A stretch of 42,244 nucleotides of DNA from Bacteroidetes bacterium UBA3022 (GTDB lineage: Bacteria > Bacteroidota > Bacteroidia > Chitinophagales > BACL12). The position numbers and the translations under genes were made by a program. The notes beneath the pieces are model-generated. The model saw only the letters and a program-made list of their open reading frames with translations. It ran no database searches and was not told where the DNA came from. Of the stretch, positions 1 through 9,383 are shown piece after piece; the stretch's first letter is position 1; each line of letters starts with the position of its first letter. The DNA is taken from the NCBI GenBank assembly GCA_002346225.1, contig DDYY01000037.1:23173-65416 (forward strand), read 5' to 3'.

Positions 1-1772
1 CCGCCAAATCCTCCGTCGGGAATCTGATTATCGGGATCGAGCCCGAAGGGTGTGGAGGTGTTGTCTACATTAGCCGCATCTGCGAGCAGGAAAATTTCCG
101 TATTGGCTGTGTACCTGCCAATGAAAACGAGCCCCGGAGGTTCGGTGGATACACCGATAGCCGATATGGTGCCTCCCAATACGCAGGCCTTCTCCCATCC
201 GGTGCTGTCCGTTGTAGAAGCACTATCGATGCGCCAAAGACCAACATTGGAAGCCTGGTACATGTATTCAGGATTCACGGGGTCTATTTCAATCGGGTTG
301 ATGAACAACAAGTTATCGCTGTCGATATTCTTATTGGTGATGGTATCAGGCAATTCATAGCCACCATTATTGAAGCGGAAAATTCTCTCGAACTGCGTAG
401 TGGTAAAAAATATATCATCCTCTTCCGAATGAAACGCCGCAAATCCCCCGTCTGCCCCGGAAACCGGTTTGAACGACGACAGTCCGCTGTTGTTCGCCAG
501 ATGAGACCCGTTGTCCTAGGTTCCTCCTATTAGTCTGTGATCTCCTGCCGCAGGTGCCATAGCCACAGAGTAATACTGCGTGACATTGTATCCATCATTG
601 CGCGCATAGATTACCGGAATATCGTCGGTGAAGTTGGTCGATTTATAGATGCCCCCGTCATTGCCAAAATATACTTCATCGGCACTTCGAAATACGATGG
701 CATGCTGGTCTACATGCACATAACGAATCAGTACTGAGTCCAGTCGCCCGGAGGTAATCTGTTGCCAGGTGCCACCTCCATCGCGGGTGCGCCAGAAATT
801 CAGACCGCCGGCCACCACCACATTGGGATCGGTGGGATCCACTTCCATTACCAAATCATACCATGCCTGTCGCGCTGCAAATTCCCGATTATCACCGGGT
901 AAATTCGTAGCCTGCCAGTTGAGTCCGCGGTTGTCTGTTCTGTAAATACCCTGGATGCGGAAATCGGTGGAGCAAGGAACTGCATAAGCGATATCGGGAT
1001 CGGACGGAGAAACAGCCAGCTCAATGCGGTAATAACCTCCGGCGGGTAAGCCGGTTGTCTGTTTGGCAAAAGTGGCAGAATCGCCGTTGTCAGAATAGTA
1101 AATGCCATCTGTTTCAAAAATGCCCACCCCGACAAAAACGCCACCATCGGAAGTGATTTCTACATCACAGATACTATTGCGGGCAGAACCGGCTCCGGCT
1201 CCCAATACTTTTTGCCATGTATTACCGCCATCGGAAGACCGCTGCAAACCTGCTGTGCGCGTAGCTACATATACATCGCCTGTGAGAGGGTGCACATCAA
1301 TATCCTGACAATAGTAGAAGTTGGAGTTGTCCGTGGAGGGCAGTTGTGTCCAGGTAGCTCCGGCATCTTCGGATTTAAAGACCCCTGCCCCGCGCACGGC
1401 ATCGGCATTGAACCAGCCTTCGCCTGTGCAGAAATAAAATACATTGGTATTGAAGGGATCGTAGGTGATTTTAGTAACCGCCAGAGAGGGGAAAAAATCG
1501 TTCACCAGTTGCCATCCATCTCCTGAACGGTAGCTGCTGTGGTTATTGCGGAAGTAACCCCTGTCGCGGAGTTCCCGCCATGCCGATAAAACTGCATCCG
1601 CAGGAATCTCACCTGTTGCAGGGTCGGCCTTTTTCATTCTTTCGAATTCCATAGCTTCTGTAATGGAAGCTTCCATCTCGGTATCGGTTGCGGGCGCGTC
1701 TTGACGCCACTGTATCCAGGCCCCTGCCAGCAGCAGTGTTAATATGCCGGTAAATGATAAATATTTCCACAT
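1..1772 (-). pseudogene. Secreted sortilin/BNR-type beta-propeller protein, interrupted by an in-frame TAG and cut by the window edge
   Basis: The ATG is at 1772. An N-terminal hydrophobic segment (about residues 4-21) serves as signal peptide or anchor, followed by repeated Asp-box-like units (for example SSDGGNTW, RTDNRGLNW, RTRDGGGTW) typical of VPS10/sortilin or BNR propellers that are exported in Bacteroidota. The first 418 codons end at TAG (516-518), exactly where the family motif GGTQDNG would have Gln. The same frame stays open from 515 to the window start, beginning DNGSHLANNSG and continuing with propeller-like sequence. One C-to-T change (CAG to TAG) therefore explains the break. 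It could be a genuine nonsense mutation, phase-variable inactivation or an assembly error. The C-terminus, probably with a T9SS tail, lies outside the window. No catalytic residues can be assigned, so binding, adhesion or a glycosidase-like role are all possible. Confidence 0.75.
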
Positions 1773-1813
1773 AAATGATTCGCTAATATAGGCATTAACG
1801 ACAAAGATGCCGG

Positions 1814-2110
1814 TCAGTTCAATGAGATGCTTCCCATCAGGGCGGCATGTGTATTGTGGAATAAGAGCGGATGCAGAACAGTTTCCATGAACATGTGGAG
1901 CGGGAAACTTTCGATAGCCAATGTCGCATCTTGCTCATTTTCAGCTTCCAGGAAGCACCACATTTTTTTTCTGTCGGCAGCGACAGCGTAACTTACAATT
2001 ACACCTTCGGCCATCAGTTCATTCACTACCCTTCTCTGAGCAGGAATCCTTTCGAGAAAGTCTTCACTTCCCGAATTGAATAGTTCTATTTCTGCAAGGA
2101 AAACAGCCAT
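1814..2110 (-). CDS. Small protein resembling muconolactone isomerase/YciI-type dimeric alpha-beta barrels
   Basis: 98 residues from an ATG at 2110. The opening (MAVFLAEIELF), an ERIPAQRRVVNELMAEG helix and the following strand (VIVSYAVAADRKKMWCFLEAE) resemble the ferredoxin-like dimeric barrels of muconolactone delta-isomerase-like or YciI-like proteins. The C-terminal part (ESFPLHMFMETVLHPLLFH) fits the last helix and strand. No catabolic neighbours support a muconolactone reaction, so the substrate is unknown. It is soluble, has no signal peptide, and lies 41 bases upstream of the interrupted propeller gene on the same strand. The family call is by sequence feel only. Confidence 0.6.
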   Translation of the reverse strand: MAVFLAEIELFNSGSEDFLERIPAQRRVVNELMAEGVIVSYAVAADRKKMWCFLEAENEQDATLAIESFPLHMFMETVLHPLLFHNTHAALMGSISLN

Positions 2111-2175
2111 GATTAAGTAAAGTTAAACATTCACGTATAAACCCATTATTTCCACTGTCACGAAATTGCAAGTGT

Positions 2176-2673
2176 TCAGCGGTACTTCTTGGGTGTCTCG
2201 AACCAGCGCACAGTTGCATTTCTTTCTTCTAACAATCCCCACGACTCAATTGTTGCATCCATTGCCACAATACCTGCTGTAGGAATAATTTCGCTGAACG
2301 CCGGAGAGAGTGTATGTGCCAGATTAGAGAAATTAGGGTTGTGACCTACTACGAATAATTCATCCTGCCGCGAACCTTTTGAACGAATCACATTCAAAAT
2401 ATCTTCCACATCCATGAAGTAGAGCGCGGTATTGATTTCAATCCTGTTCTTGTCAAATCCCACTTCATCGCAGATGATGCGCGCGGTAGAAACGGCACGC
2501 AATGCAGGACTGCACAATACAATACCCGGATGAACATTCTGCTTTCTCAGTAGAGAGCCCATGATGACAGCATCCCGTTTTCCTCTGTCGGTCAGAGGAC
2601 GCTCCAGATCATGTAATTCAGAATACTCCCAACTGGATTTGGCGTGGCGTATGATATATAATGATTTTATCAT
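2176..2673 (-). CDS. sixA: SixA-like histidine phosphatase
   Basis: A 165-residue cytosolic protein of the histidine phosphatase (phosphoglycerate-mutase-like) superfamily. The RHAK motif (R9-H10) follows the first strand, and the second catalytic His is in VGHNPNFSNL (H111). ERPLTDRGKRDA and CSPALRAVSTA are also characteristic of short SixA proteins, which remove phosphate from phosphohistidine. A longer reading with a TTG start at 2694 exists, but the ATG at 2673 places MIKSLYIIRH directly at the beginning of the fold and is preferred. The physiological target cannot be told from the neighbours. Confidence 0.85.
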   Translation of the reverse strand: MIKSLYIIRHAKSSWEYSELHDLERPLTDRGKRDAVIMGSLLRKQNVHPGIVLCSPALRAVSTARIICDEVGFDKNRIEINTALYFMDVEDILNVIRSKGSRQDELFVVGHNPNFSNLAHTLSPAFSEIIPTAGIVAMDATIESWGLLEERNATVRWFETPKKYR

Positions 2674-2817
2674 ATCAGTTCGTAAAAATACCAACTTCCT
2701 GCTGCCACAAGGTGCAGGAATGTAAATAATTATACGTAATCAACAGTTTCTTAACATTGACAAACGGCATTTGAAACGCATCTGACGTATCTTTAGGACT
2801 CATTAATCTGAGAGTTT

Positions 2818-3351
2818 ATGTTAGATCAAATCCTGGAAATAGTAAAAAACAAGGCGCAGGGTGCCATCGTAGAAAACAACGCCATCGATAATCAATACAA
2901 CGATGCTGCTATTCAAACCACAGCTGAATCGATAAAAGAGGGCCTGATGCAGCAATTATCAGGTGGCAACATGAAAGAAGTACTCAACGCTTTCAGCAGT
3001 AAAACATCCAATACCGATAATCCGGTTGTGCAGCAGATTATTCAGGTGTTGACCCAACAGCTGGGTGGTAAGTTCAATCTTAATAACGATACCGCCAGCG
3101 GAATTGCAAGTAGTTTAATCCCCTCTGTTATGGATCAACTGGTTAAGAAGGTGCATGACAGCAACGACAGCTCCATCGATCTCAATGGTGTGCTGGGTTC
3201 ACTTACCGGCAAATCAGGCATCAATTTTAACGATATGATGCAGAAATTCGACAAGGGCGACAGCGACGGCTTTGGCCTGGATGATGCTATGGACATGCTG
3301 CAGGGCAAAGGTGGTCTCGCCGGACTGGGCGGACTATTTGGTAAAAAATAG
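2818..3351 (+). CDS. DUF937-like conserved protein
   Basis: 177 residues, soluble, no signal peptide, ending in TAG. The N-terminal 60 or so residues (MLDQILEIVK, then TAESIKEGLMQQLSGGNMKEV) and the middle helices (VVQQIIQVLTQQLGGKF, IASSLIPSVMDQLVKKV) match the all-helical pattern of DUF937/YidB-like proteins. The C-terminus is Gly-rich (GGLAGLGGLFGKK). Function is unknown. It is followed by a clear terminator at 3376-3405, so it is probably a single-gene transcript separate from the downstream RNase R gene. Confidence 0.7.
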   Translation: MLDQILEIVKNKAQGAIVENNAIDNQYNDAAIQTTAESIKEGLMQQLSGGNMKEVLNAFSSKTSNTDNPVVQQIIQVLTQQLGGKFNLNNDTASGIASSLIPSVMDQLVKKVHDSNDSSIDLNGVLGSLTGKSGINFNDMMQKFDKGDSDGFGLDDAMDMLQGKGGLAGLGGLFGKK

Positions 3352-3375
3352 ACTTACAGCAAATGCTTTAACTTC

Positions 3376-3405
3376 AACCTGTTGTTCAAAGCAACAGGTT
3401 TTTTT
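3376..3405 (+). terminator. Rho-independent terminator of the DUF937-like gene
   Basis: Perfect 9-bp stem AACCTGTTG / CAACAGGTT with a 7-base loop, running into seven T residues (3399-3405). Confidence 0.85.
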
Positions 3406-3431
3406 ATTGATAGCAAGAATAATTTCAGCCA

Positions 3432-5573
3432 ATGGCAAAGAAGAAGAAAATAAACAAGGGTGGTTCTACATCCTCAGGTAGTTTGCAGAGAGATTTGATG
3501 GAGTTCCTTTCCACCCGACCAGATAAGGGCTTTTCCCTAAAGAATATTATTAAATGGTCGCTTAAGCACAATGAAGGCAGCGGGCTTTTTGATGTCATTG
3601 AGGAATTGATATTCCGCAAGAAAATAGAAGAATACGCCGAAGACAAATTCCGCATCGTGCAGACCCGAGAAGATGCGATGGTGATGACCGGAGTTGTAGA
3701 CCTGACGCGTTCGGGCAACGCCTACGTAATCATCGACGGTAAGTTGAACGATATTTTTGTGCCCGCCAGTAAAACCAACCGCGCTTTCAATGGCGATACC
3801 GTGCTGGTGCAGCTGCGGCAGCGAAGGAAAGGCGGTAGCCCGGAGGGTGAGATCATCGAAGTGGTAAAGCGCGCCAAGGATACATTCATTGGCCATATCC
3901 GCATGAATGATGGCTTCGCGTTTGCTGAAACTGACAGACAATTCAACAACTACGATTTTTATATATCACCGGAAGAAATACGACGGTCGGGAGTCGCGGA
4001 TAACGATCGGGTTATTGTGCGCATAAAAGACTGGCCTCCGGCGATGAAAAATCCAATTGGAATTATCATTGGAAAGCTCGGGCCCGCGGGTGATCACGAG
4101 AGCGACATGCAAGCTATCCTGGTAGATGCCGGTATTCAATACGACTTCCCCGAGGCAGTAGAAAAGGAAGTGGCCGGAATGGAAATGGTAGTTACAGAGG
4201 AGGAAGTAGCCCAAAGAAGAGATATGCGTCAGGTCTGGACCATCACTATTGATCCACATGACGCCAAAGACTTCGATGATGCTATCAGCATGCAGGCGCT
4301 GGACAACGGCTACTATGAAGTAGGTGTGCACATTGCAGATGTTGCGCATTATGTGCGGCCCGGTACAGCACTGGACAATGAGGCTTATGACAGAGGAACC
4401 TCCGTTTACCTGGTTGACCGGGTTATCCCGATGCTTCCCGAAAAATTATCGAACAATATATGCTCTTTGGTTCCGCATCAGAACCGGTTTACTTTCAGTG
4501 CTATTTTTGAAATCAACGAAGCAGGGCATATTCGCAAGGAATGGTTTGGGAAAACGATTATTCACAGCGACAGGCGATTCAGCTATGAAGAAGCGCAGGA
4601 GTTGATTGAAGGAAGTGATGGACAATATAAAGAAGAAGTGCTGTTGCTGAATAGTATAGCCACAGCGCTGCGTCAACAACGCTTCCAGCATGGAGCTATC
4701 GCTTTCGAAACGCAGGAAGTCAAGTTCATTCTGGATGAAAAGAAAGTACCCGTTGGTGTATATGTCAAGGAGCGCAAGGATGCCCACTTATTAATTGAAG
4801 ACCTGATGCTGCTCGCCAATAAGCGGGTGGCAGAATTCATGTCGAAAGCTGCCGGACAGCCCCCTTTTGTGTACCGTGTGCACGATTTGCCCGACATGGA
4901 CCGGCTGCGCGAATTTGGAATGATGGCCAGGCGTTTTGGTTACAAGCTACATCTCGATAGTCCGGATAATATCTCTGCGGCATTGAATGCCTTCATGAAA
5001 GAAGTGCATGGTAAACCGGAACAGAATATCCTGGAAAACATGGCCATTCGCTGCATGTCGAAAGCGGTATACACGACTAACAATATTGGACATTACGGAC
5101 TGGCATTCCCCCATTATACCCACTTCACCTCACCCATTCGCCGCTACCCCGATTTGATGGTGCATCGTGTATTGTACCGGCAGCTGAATGATTTGCCGCG
5201 CTATGCCAGTAAATCGGAACTGGAAGATAAATGCAGGTACTCCAGCGCCATGGAACGAAAAGCCATGGAAGCAGAAAGAGAAAGCATCAAATACAAACAG
5301 GTAGAATACCTCAGCAAGCAGGTTGGCAATGAGTTTGACGGCGTCATCAGCGGTATCATGCACTTTGGCATTTTCGTTGAATTAAAGGAAAACAAATGCG
5401 AAGGCATGATTCGCATCGACAATATTCGCGATGAACTCGTTTTCGAGGAAAATAAGAAACGCTACCGCAGCCTGACAGGTGGCCGCAATTTTGAGATGGG
5501 CGATGCCATTCGCATCAAAGTAGCCAAGGCCGACATCCATCACAGACAGCTAGACTTTGTGCTAGCAGAATAA
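3432..5573 (+). CDS. rnr: Ribonuclease R
   Basis: 713 residues, the usual length for RNase R, a processive 3'-to-5' exoribonuclease that degrades structured RNA. The order seen is: a Lys-rich start and winged-helix-like N-terminus (about 15-75), two cold-shock/OB domains (about 85-230), the RNB catalytic domain starting near 265, and an S1 domain at about 625-710 (DGVISGIMHFGIFVEL). The RNB metal-binding signature IDPHDAKDFDDAIS is intact, with acidic residues D274, D280, D282 and D283. The HYTHFTSPIRRYPDL block late in RNB is also present. It starts at an ATG 27 bases after the upstream terminator, so it should have its own promoter, and it ends in a strong bidirectional terminator. Confidence 0.96.
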   Translation: MAKKKKINKGGSTSSGSLQRDLMEFLSTRPDKGFSLKNIIKWSLKHNEGSGLFDVIEELIFRKKIEEYAEDKFRIVQTREDAMVMTGVVDLTRSGNAYVIIDGKLNDIFVPASKTNRAFNGDTVLVQLRQRRKGGSPEGEIIEVVKRAKDTFIGHIRMNDGFAFAETDRQFNNYDFYISPEEIRRSGVADNDRVIVRIKDWPPAMKNPIGIIIGKLGPAGDHESDMQAILVDAGIQYDFPEAVEKEVAGMEMVVTEEEVAQRRDMRQVWTITIDPHDAKDFDDAISMQALDNGYYEVGVHIADVAHYVRPGTALDNEAYDRGTSVYLVDRVIPMLPEKLSNNICSLVPHQNRFTFSAIFEINEAGHIRKEWFGKTIIHSDRRFSYEEAQELIEGSDGQYKEEVLLLNSIATALRQQRFQHGAIAFETQEVKFILDEKKVPVGVYVKERKDAHLLIEDLMLLANKRVAEFMSKAAGQPPFVYRVHDLPDMDRLREFGMMARRFGYKLHLDSPDNISAALNAFMKEVHGKPEQNILENMAIRCMSKAVYTTNNIGHYGLAFPHYTHFTSPIRRYPDLMVHRVLYRQLNDLPRYASKSELEDKCRYSSAMERKAMEAERESIKYKQVEYLSKQVGNEFDGVISGIMHFGIFVELKENKCEGMIRIDNIRDELVFEENKKRYRSLTGGRNFEMGDAIRIKVAKADIHHRQLDFVLAE

Positions 5574-5575
5574 AA

Positions 5576-5602
5576 AAAGTCCCTGTTGACAACAGGGACT
5601 TT
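5576..5602. terminator. Bidirectional terminator between rnr and the convergent choice-of-anchor gene
   Basis: Perfect 12-bp stem AAAGTCCCTGTT / AACAGGGACTTT with a 3-base loop. An A-tract on the left (5572-5578) and T residues on the right let it serve both convergent genes. Confidence 0.85.
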
Positions 5603-5621
5603 CTCAGGTTTTGCTCTAGAC

Positions 5622-7607
5622 TTATCTTGTAATTATAATGCGCGAATGCAATGACTCCCCTAACAAGCTTGTTGCTTTACAGATATAGGTGCCTTCGGGC
5701 AAGTGCTGAACTCCGATATGCACCGTTTGCATGGTCTGACCTTCAGTCAGAACAACTGTAGATTGCTGAATTGCACGTCCTGTCAGATCAAATAATTGCA
5801 CTGTCCATTCTCCAGCAGTCAAATTATTCAATACAATGTTTACATAATCTGATGCAGGATTGGGATATACGCTAATACCATAGCTCAATGCCTCCTCATC
5901 CAGGAACTGACCAAAACGGCCCTCGCCACAAGCACCGGGAACAGCTCCCAATGACACCAACGCCTCTGCGATGGAGACGGGAAGGCAATATGAAGTGCCT
6001 TCATAGCAGACAGCCACTTTACCGTTGGAACACTGGTAGTCGGTATAGTAGATGGCTATAGAACCACTAACTTCATTAGAGGCTACTAACAGATTCCTTC
6101 CATTAGGACTTTTGTTGCCGGGAATAAACAGCAATCCCTCCGGACCGTAATCGCCTGTAGGATCAAGTTCAGGTTCAAATGTAAAATCTCTGGTGTTATC
6201 ATAATCTACCATCACAGGAGCTGCCGGGTTGGCCATATCATAAATTGCTACACCGCCTATACGCTCGAGTCCCAGGAACATATATGGAGCTTTCAGAATT
6301 GAACCTGTGGTGATAGCTTCCGGTTCCGGTCCTTTGTCATCACTTCTGTTCTTCAGGTCCTGATTATCATTGCTTGCATTAAAATTATCAGGATATAATG
6401 CAGCTGTGAATTGCTCCAGTTCATCACCACTGTCGTACACAAGATTGCCATTTACATCCCAAACAGAAAAACTACGGGCACCGTAAGTGTATAACTCCTC
6501 ATACTCGCCATCGTTGTCGGTATCGCCAAGGGTGCTGATTATCTTCAGCCGGCCTATAGAATCCTCGTTCTGCAAGTCCGTGTAGTTCGGAAATACAAGT
6601 GAGTCAAGCACTACATCTTTAATTCTCTCCTCTTCAGAGAACCCATCATAGTCACGGCTATCGCCTTCATTAGCTGTTACCAAAAAGCCTCCCCCCGGGG
6701 TTTTAAGGAAAGCAATAGCATCTGGTTGGTACAAACCCTTCACAGGCCAGTTGCGAATATCAATATCATCAGCTTTATCAGAAGCATCCAGACCATTTCC
6801 GGGAAGACTATGATCTTTATAGCCCAGCCCTACCAGGTCAACAATCTCTTTTCCAACGAGATTGATGATGGCCATTGCATTATTATCCTGGATAGTAACC
6901 CATGCAACTTTTGAATTCTGAGAGACAGCGATGTATTCGGGTTCCAGGTCTTGTGCGACTGTTGCACCCGGACCATTTATTTTAATGCTTGGATCCAGCA
7001 CTGCACTGTTATAAGCTGAAAAATCTAATGTAGTAACATCATCAGGACCCAGACTTGCTATACCGCCACTTACATCAATAATGCTCACAGAACCAACAGG
7101 ATCTACAAGGTAATCATCATCAGGCTCTCCTTCGTTTGCGACCAAAAGCAGTTGACCATTCGGTGTAAAGGTTACCATATCAGGCAAAGCACCTACTTCT
7201 ACCTCATTGAGGTAGGTGCCATCGGTATCAAAAAAAACTACCTTTCCATTCAATTGCTTAACGTCATTCTCAACAGCTGCAGCCACGACACCATTATAAA
7301 CACTAACGCTGTTTGCCCCGGCACCGTAGCTGGTTAAGTTAATAGTAAACAGAAAGCTGGGATTAGAAGGATCATTAATATCAATAACATCTACGGAGGC
7401 AGTAAACGCATTAACAGAAAACAACCTACCTGTATTTTCATCGTAAGCAGCAATCTCTGTTGCACCTTCAGCAAAGACCGCTGTCTGATACTGGCCTGCC
7501 AATTGCAATTCCACAAATGCGCTTTGCGCCTTAACAGAGACTGCTGTTAGTGTAAGCAATAGCGATATGGCTATTACTCGTAATACTTTTTGTACATTTT
7601 GTTTCAT
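5622..7607 (-). CDS. Choice-of-anchor I family secreted protein with T9SS type A sorting tail
   Basis: 661 residues. The signal peptide is about residues 1-28 (hydrophobic core, ending VKAQ). The body is a seven-bladed-propeller-like domain with family hallmarks: LVANEGEPDDDY, GLYQPDAIAFL, TANEGDSRDYDGFSEEER, GARSFSVWD, DDKGPEPEAI and GPEGLLFIP. This domain defines choice-of-anchor I proteins, in which the same ectodomain is attached by different surface-anchoring signals. Here the C-terminus (VYPNPASDYVNIVL onward, about 575-661) is a T9SS type A sorting tail, so it is probably secreted or surface attached through T9SS. Some relatives are annotated as phosphatase or phytase-like, but no catalytic assignment is safe. 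It ends at the shared terminator at 5576-5602. Confidence 0.88.
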   Translation of the reverse strand: MKQNVQKVLRVIAISLLLTLTAVSVKAQSAFVELQLAGQYQTAVFAEGATEIAAYDENTGRLFSVNAFTASVDVIDINDPSNPSFLFTINLTSYGAGANSVSVYNGVVAAAVENDVKQLNGKVVFFDTDGTYLNEVEVGALPDMVTFTPNGQLLLVANEGEPDDDYLVDPVGSVSIIDVSGGIASLGPDDVTTLDFSAYNSAVLDPSIKINGPGATVAQDLEPEYIAVSQNSKVAWVTIQDNNAMAIINLVGKEIVDLVGLGYKDHSLPGNGLDASDKADDIDIRNWPVKGLYQPDAIAFLKTPGGGFLVTANEGDSRDYDGFSEEERIKDVVLDSLVFPNYTDLQNEDSIGRLKIISTLGDTDNDGEYEELYTYGARSFSVWDVNGNLVYDSGDELEQFTAALYPDNFNASNDNQDLKNRSDDKGPEPEAITTGSILKAPYMFLGLERIGGVAIYDMANPAAPVMVDYDNTRDFTFEPELDPTGDYGPEGLLFIPGNKSPNGRNLLVASNEVSGSIAIYYTDYQCSNGKVAVCYEGTSYCLPVSIAEALVSLGAVPGACGEGRFGQFLDEEALSYGISVYPNPASDYVNIVLNNLTAGEWTVQLFDLTGRAIQQSTVVLTEGQTMQTVHIGVQHLPEGTYICKATSLLGESLHSRIIITR

Positions 7608-7714
7608 CAGTTGGATTTTCCACGAAGGTCACCCAACAGCATTAACTAGACCTGAATAAAAGTTTAAGGATTGTTTAAAGGATTGTAATTGAATTGCTAC
7701 CTACAATGTAAAAG

Positions 7715-7981
7715 TTAGTTGGCAGTATTATCCGCATCTTGCCTTACTGTTACCCGTCTGATTTCGCTGTCCTGATAAAAGTAATCGTCGAAGGTCTTAT
7801 GGGTGGTAAAATCGTCGCGAAGGACAGTCCACACCATCCATATTACGAGGAAGGGCGAAGCAATAAAGATGATATTGGTAAGCACTACCAGTATTTCGGC
7901 AGCCACCAAAAAAGTATACACAAAGAGTGCAAATGTGGTTACCCAAATAGCCCATCTGAAATTCCGTAATATTGACCTCAT
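7715..7981 (-). CDS. Small two-helix membrane protein
   Basis: 88 residues with two hydrophobic stretches (about 9-29, WAIWVTTFALFVYTFLVAA, and about 32-52, containing TNIIFIASPFLVIWMVW), then a polar tail rich in Asp, Tyr and Arg. I do not recognise a named family. The ATG at 7981 is divergent from the 8037 gene, with 55 bases between them. Confidence 0.6.
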   Translation of the reverse strand: MRSILRNFRWAIWVTTFALFVYTFLVAAEILVVLTNIIFIASPFLVIWMVWTVLRDDFTTHKTFDDYFYQDSEIRRVTVRQDADNTAN

Positions 7982-8036
7982 ACTATTATAAACAAACAGG
8001 GCTCAGCAGAGTTCAGTAGAAAAAGAAAGTGTACTC

Positions 8037-8420
8037 ATGGATGCCCACCTTTATTTATGGATAAATGCCGTGTTGTACATAGGCTTCGGATTGTGGTGCT
8101 TTTTAAAGCCCACTGCCACCAGCAATTTTGTCGGCTTCAGCCTGCTGCATGCATCAGGAAAAAGTGAGTTTCTGGCTGTATATGCCGGACTCGAACTCGG
8201 TATGGGAATCTTTTTTCTCGCTTGCACCCAGGCGGAGAGTCTGCTGTATGCCGGGGTATTATTTGGCACCTGTATGTACAGCGGTATCAACCTGTTCCGA
8301 TTCTATTCGATTTTCCGGTTTGGCATGGTTGCCAGATCTACCATGGTACTGGTGGCGCTGGAGGTAATTTTCTGCGTATGGGGATGGGTGCTTCTCTCCG
8401 GAATGGCATCTCCTTTTTAA
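8037..8420 (+). CDS. DUF4345-like four-helix membrane protein
   Basis: 127 residues with four predicted membrane segments (about 5-24, 45-63, 68-87 and 103-122). The fold pattern (VLYIGFGLWCFLKP, then GLELGMGIFFL and ALEVIFCVWGW) resembles DUF4345-type small integral membrane proteins, whose function is unknown. The stop is only 4 bases from the stop of the convergent 8425-9144 gene, with no hairpin between. Confidence 0.65.
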   Translation: MDAHLYLWINAVLYIGFGLWCFLKPTATSNFVGFSLLHASGKSEFLAVYAGLELGMGIFFLACTQAESLLYAGVLFGTCMYSGINLFRFYSIFRFGMVARSTMVLVALEVIFCVWGWVLLSGMASPF

Positions 8421-8424
8421 GAAC

Positions 8425-9144
8425 TTATCGGGCAAAGGTGTTGGAGGGTACAGCTTCCATTACAGCTATATTGTCGAGCACTCCGAAAGCTCCACGGCCG
8501 GAAGACAGCATAATGTTCCCATACCACTTGTAGTCTGTCCACAGGCAGGAAAGCGCCGGTTCTTCTTCCCAGTGTTTGACGAAGTAGTCCCATTGTAACA
8601 CCATATAGGTTCCGGGGTCAATATAAATATGGTACTTGTTTTCGGGTGTTGCTCCTACATTCCCAAAAGTCAGTTCCAACACTTCAGCAGGTTGCCCGTC
8701 GGATGTGTTGCGGATACCCAGCGCATTCAAACGCACTCCGGGATCGAGCAATTTGAAAGGCATCACCAGCCAGTAGGAATCATTCATCCAGATGCGTTGC
8801 CCGCGTTCGAGGTAAAAGGCAAGTGTATCCGGGTCGGTAACCTGAATATTATTTTGGTATACGGTTCCTTCGATCTTATCCAGAGCAGTGATGATGGATA
8901 GGGAGCCATCCTTATAATCGATGCGCACCCGGTTTCCCTGAACATCCCATGTCAATGTACGGACGTCAAAAAAATCCCATTGTATGAATCCACTGCGCAT
9001 ATAATTCTCTTTGCCGCCCATGGCATCCATTACAGCCGAGGCCAATGCTTTCTCTCGCGTAACCACTTGCGCTTGCAAGGTGTCCGTCATCCATGTCAGG
9101 GAGAGGAGCAGAAAAGAGATGGATACTATTTTCCTGTGTTTCAT
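8425..9144 (-). CDS. Exported DUF6503-like protein
   Basis: 239 residues from the ATG at 9144; an ATG two codons upstream (9150) is possible. The signal peptide ends near DTLQAQ (residues 1-26 or so). The mature part has long alternating strands (YMRSGFIQWDFFDVRTLTWD, GNRVRIDYKDGS, YHIYIDPGTYMVLQWDYFV) like the half-barrel lipid-binding LolA/LppX-type proteins grouped as DUF6503 in Bacteroidota. It is probably periplasmic. Ligand and role are unknown, and it appears to be a single gene. Confidence 0.65.
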   Translation of the reverse strand: MKHRKIVSISFLLLSLTWMTDTLQAQVVTREKALASAVMDAMGGKENYMRSGFIQWDFFDVRTLTWDVQGNRVRIDYKDGSLSIITALDKIEGTVYQNNIQVTDPDTLAFYLERGQRIWMNDSYWLVMPFKLLDPGVRLNALGIRNTSDGQPAEVLELTFGNVGATPENKYHIYIDPGTYMVLQWDYFVKHWEEEPALSCLWTDYKWYGNIMLSSGRGAFGVLDNIAVMEAVPSNTFAR

Positions 9145-9323
9145 ATGCATGTAATTAATCGGCGCTACTTATACTTCGAACTGTTGCATAACCACTTAGT
9201 CAGCTAAATGGTTTGCTTACCTCCTTAAGATGAGCGATATTCCATCATTCCATATCGCGGATGGCAACCGCATCATCCACATCAAAAAAGCGGACTGCCG
9301 TCCAAAAATATCAAGCGCAAAAA

Positions 9324-9347
9324 AAACCCCGGATTACTCCGGGGTTT
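9324..9347 (-). terminator. Terminator of the 9384-11804 gene
   Basis: Perfect 10-bp stem AAACCCCGGA / TCCGGGGTTT with a 4-base loop. On the minus strand it is followed by a run of T residues (the A-tract at 9319-9326). Confidence 0.85.
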
Positions 9348-9383
9348 CAACCAAAACAGGTTCCAAATGGCAATAACTATGTA

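Noticed and set aside
516..518. TAG reassigned to glutamine in this organism
   Set aside because: Several intact genes in the window terminate at TAG in positions that fit family lengths, so a genome-wide reassignment is unlikely.
9230..9376. A 48-codon plus-strand frame and another overlapping frame from 9261 in the 9151-9383 gap
   Set aside because: Two overlapping frames are equally open, both cross the terminator hairpin of 9324-9347, and neither has a good ribosome site.
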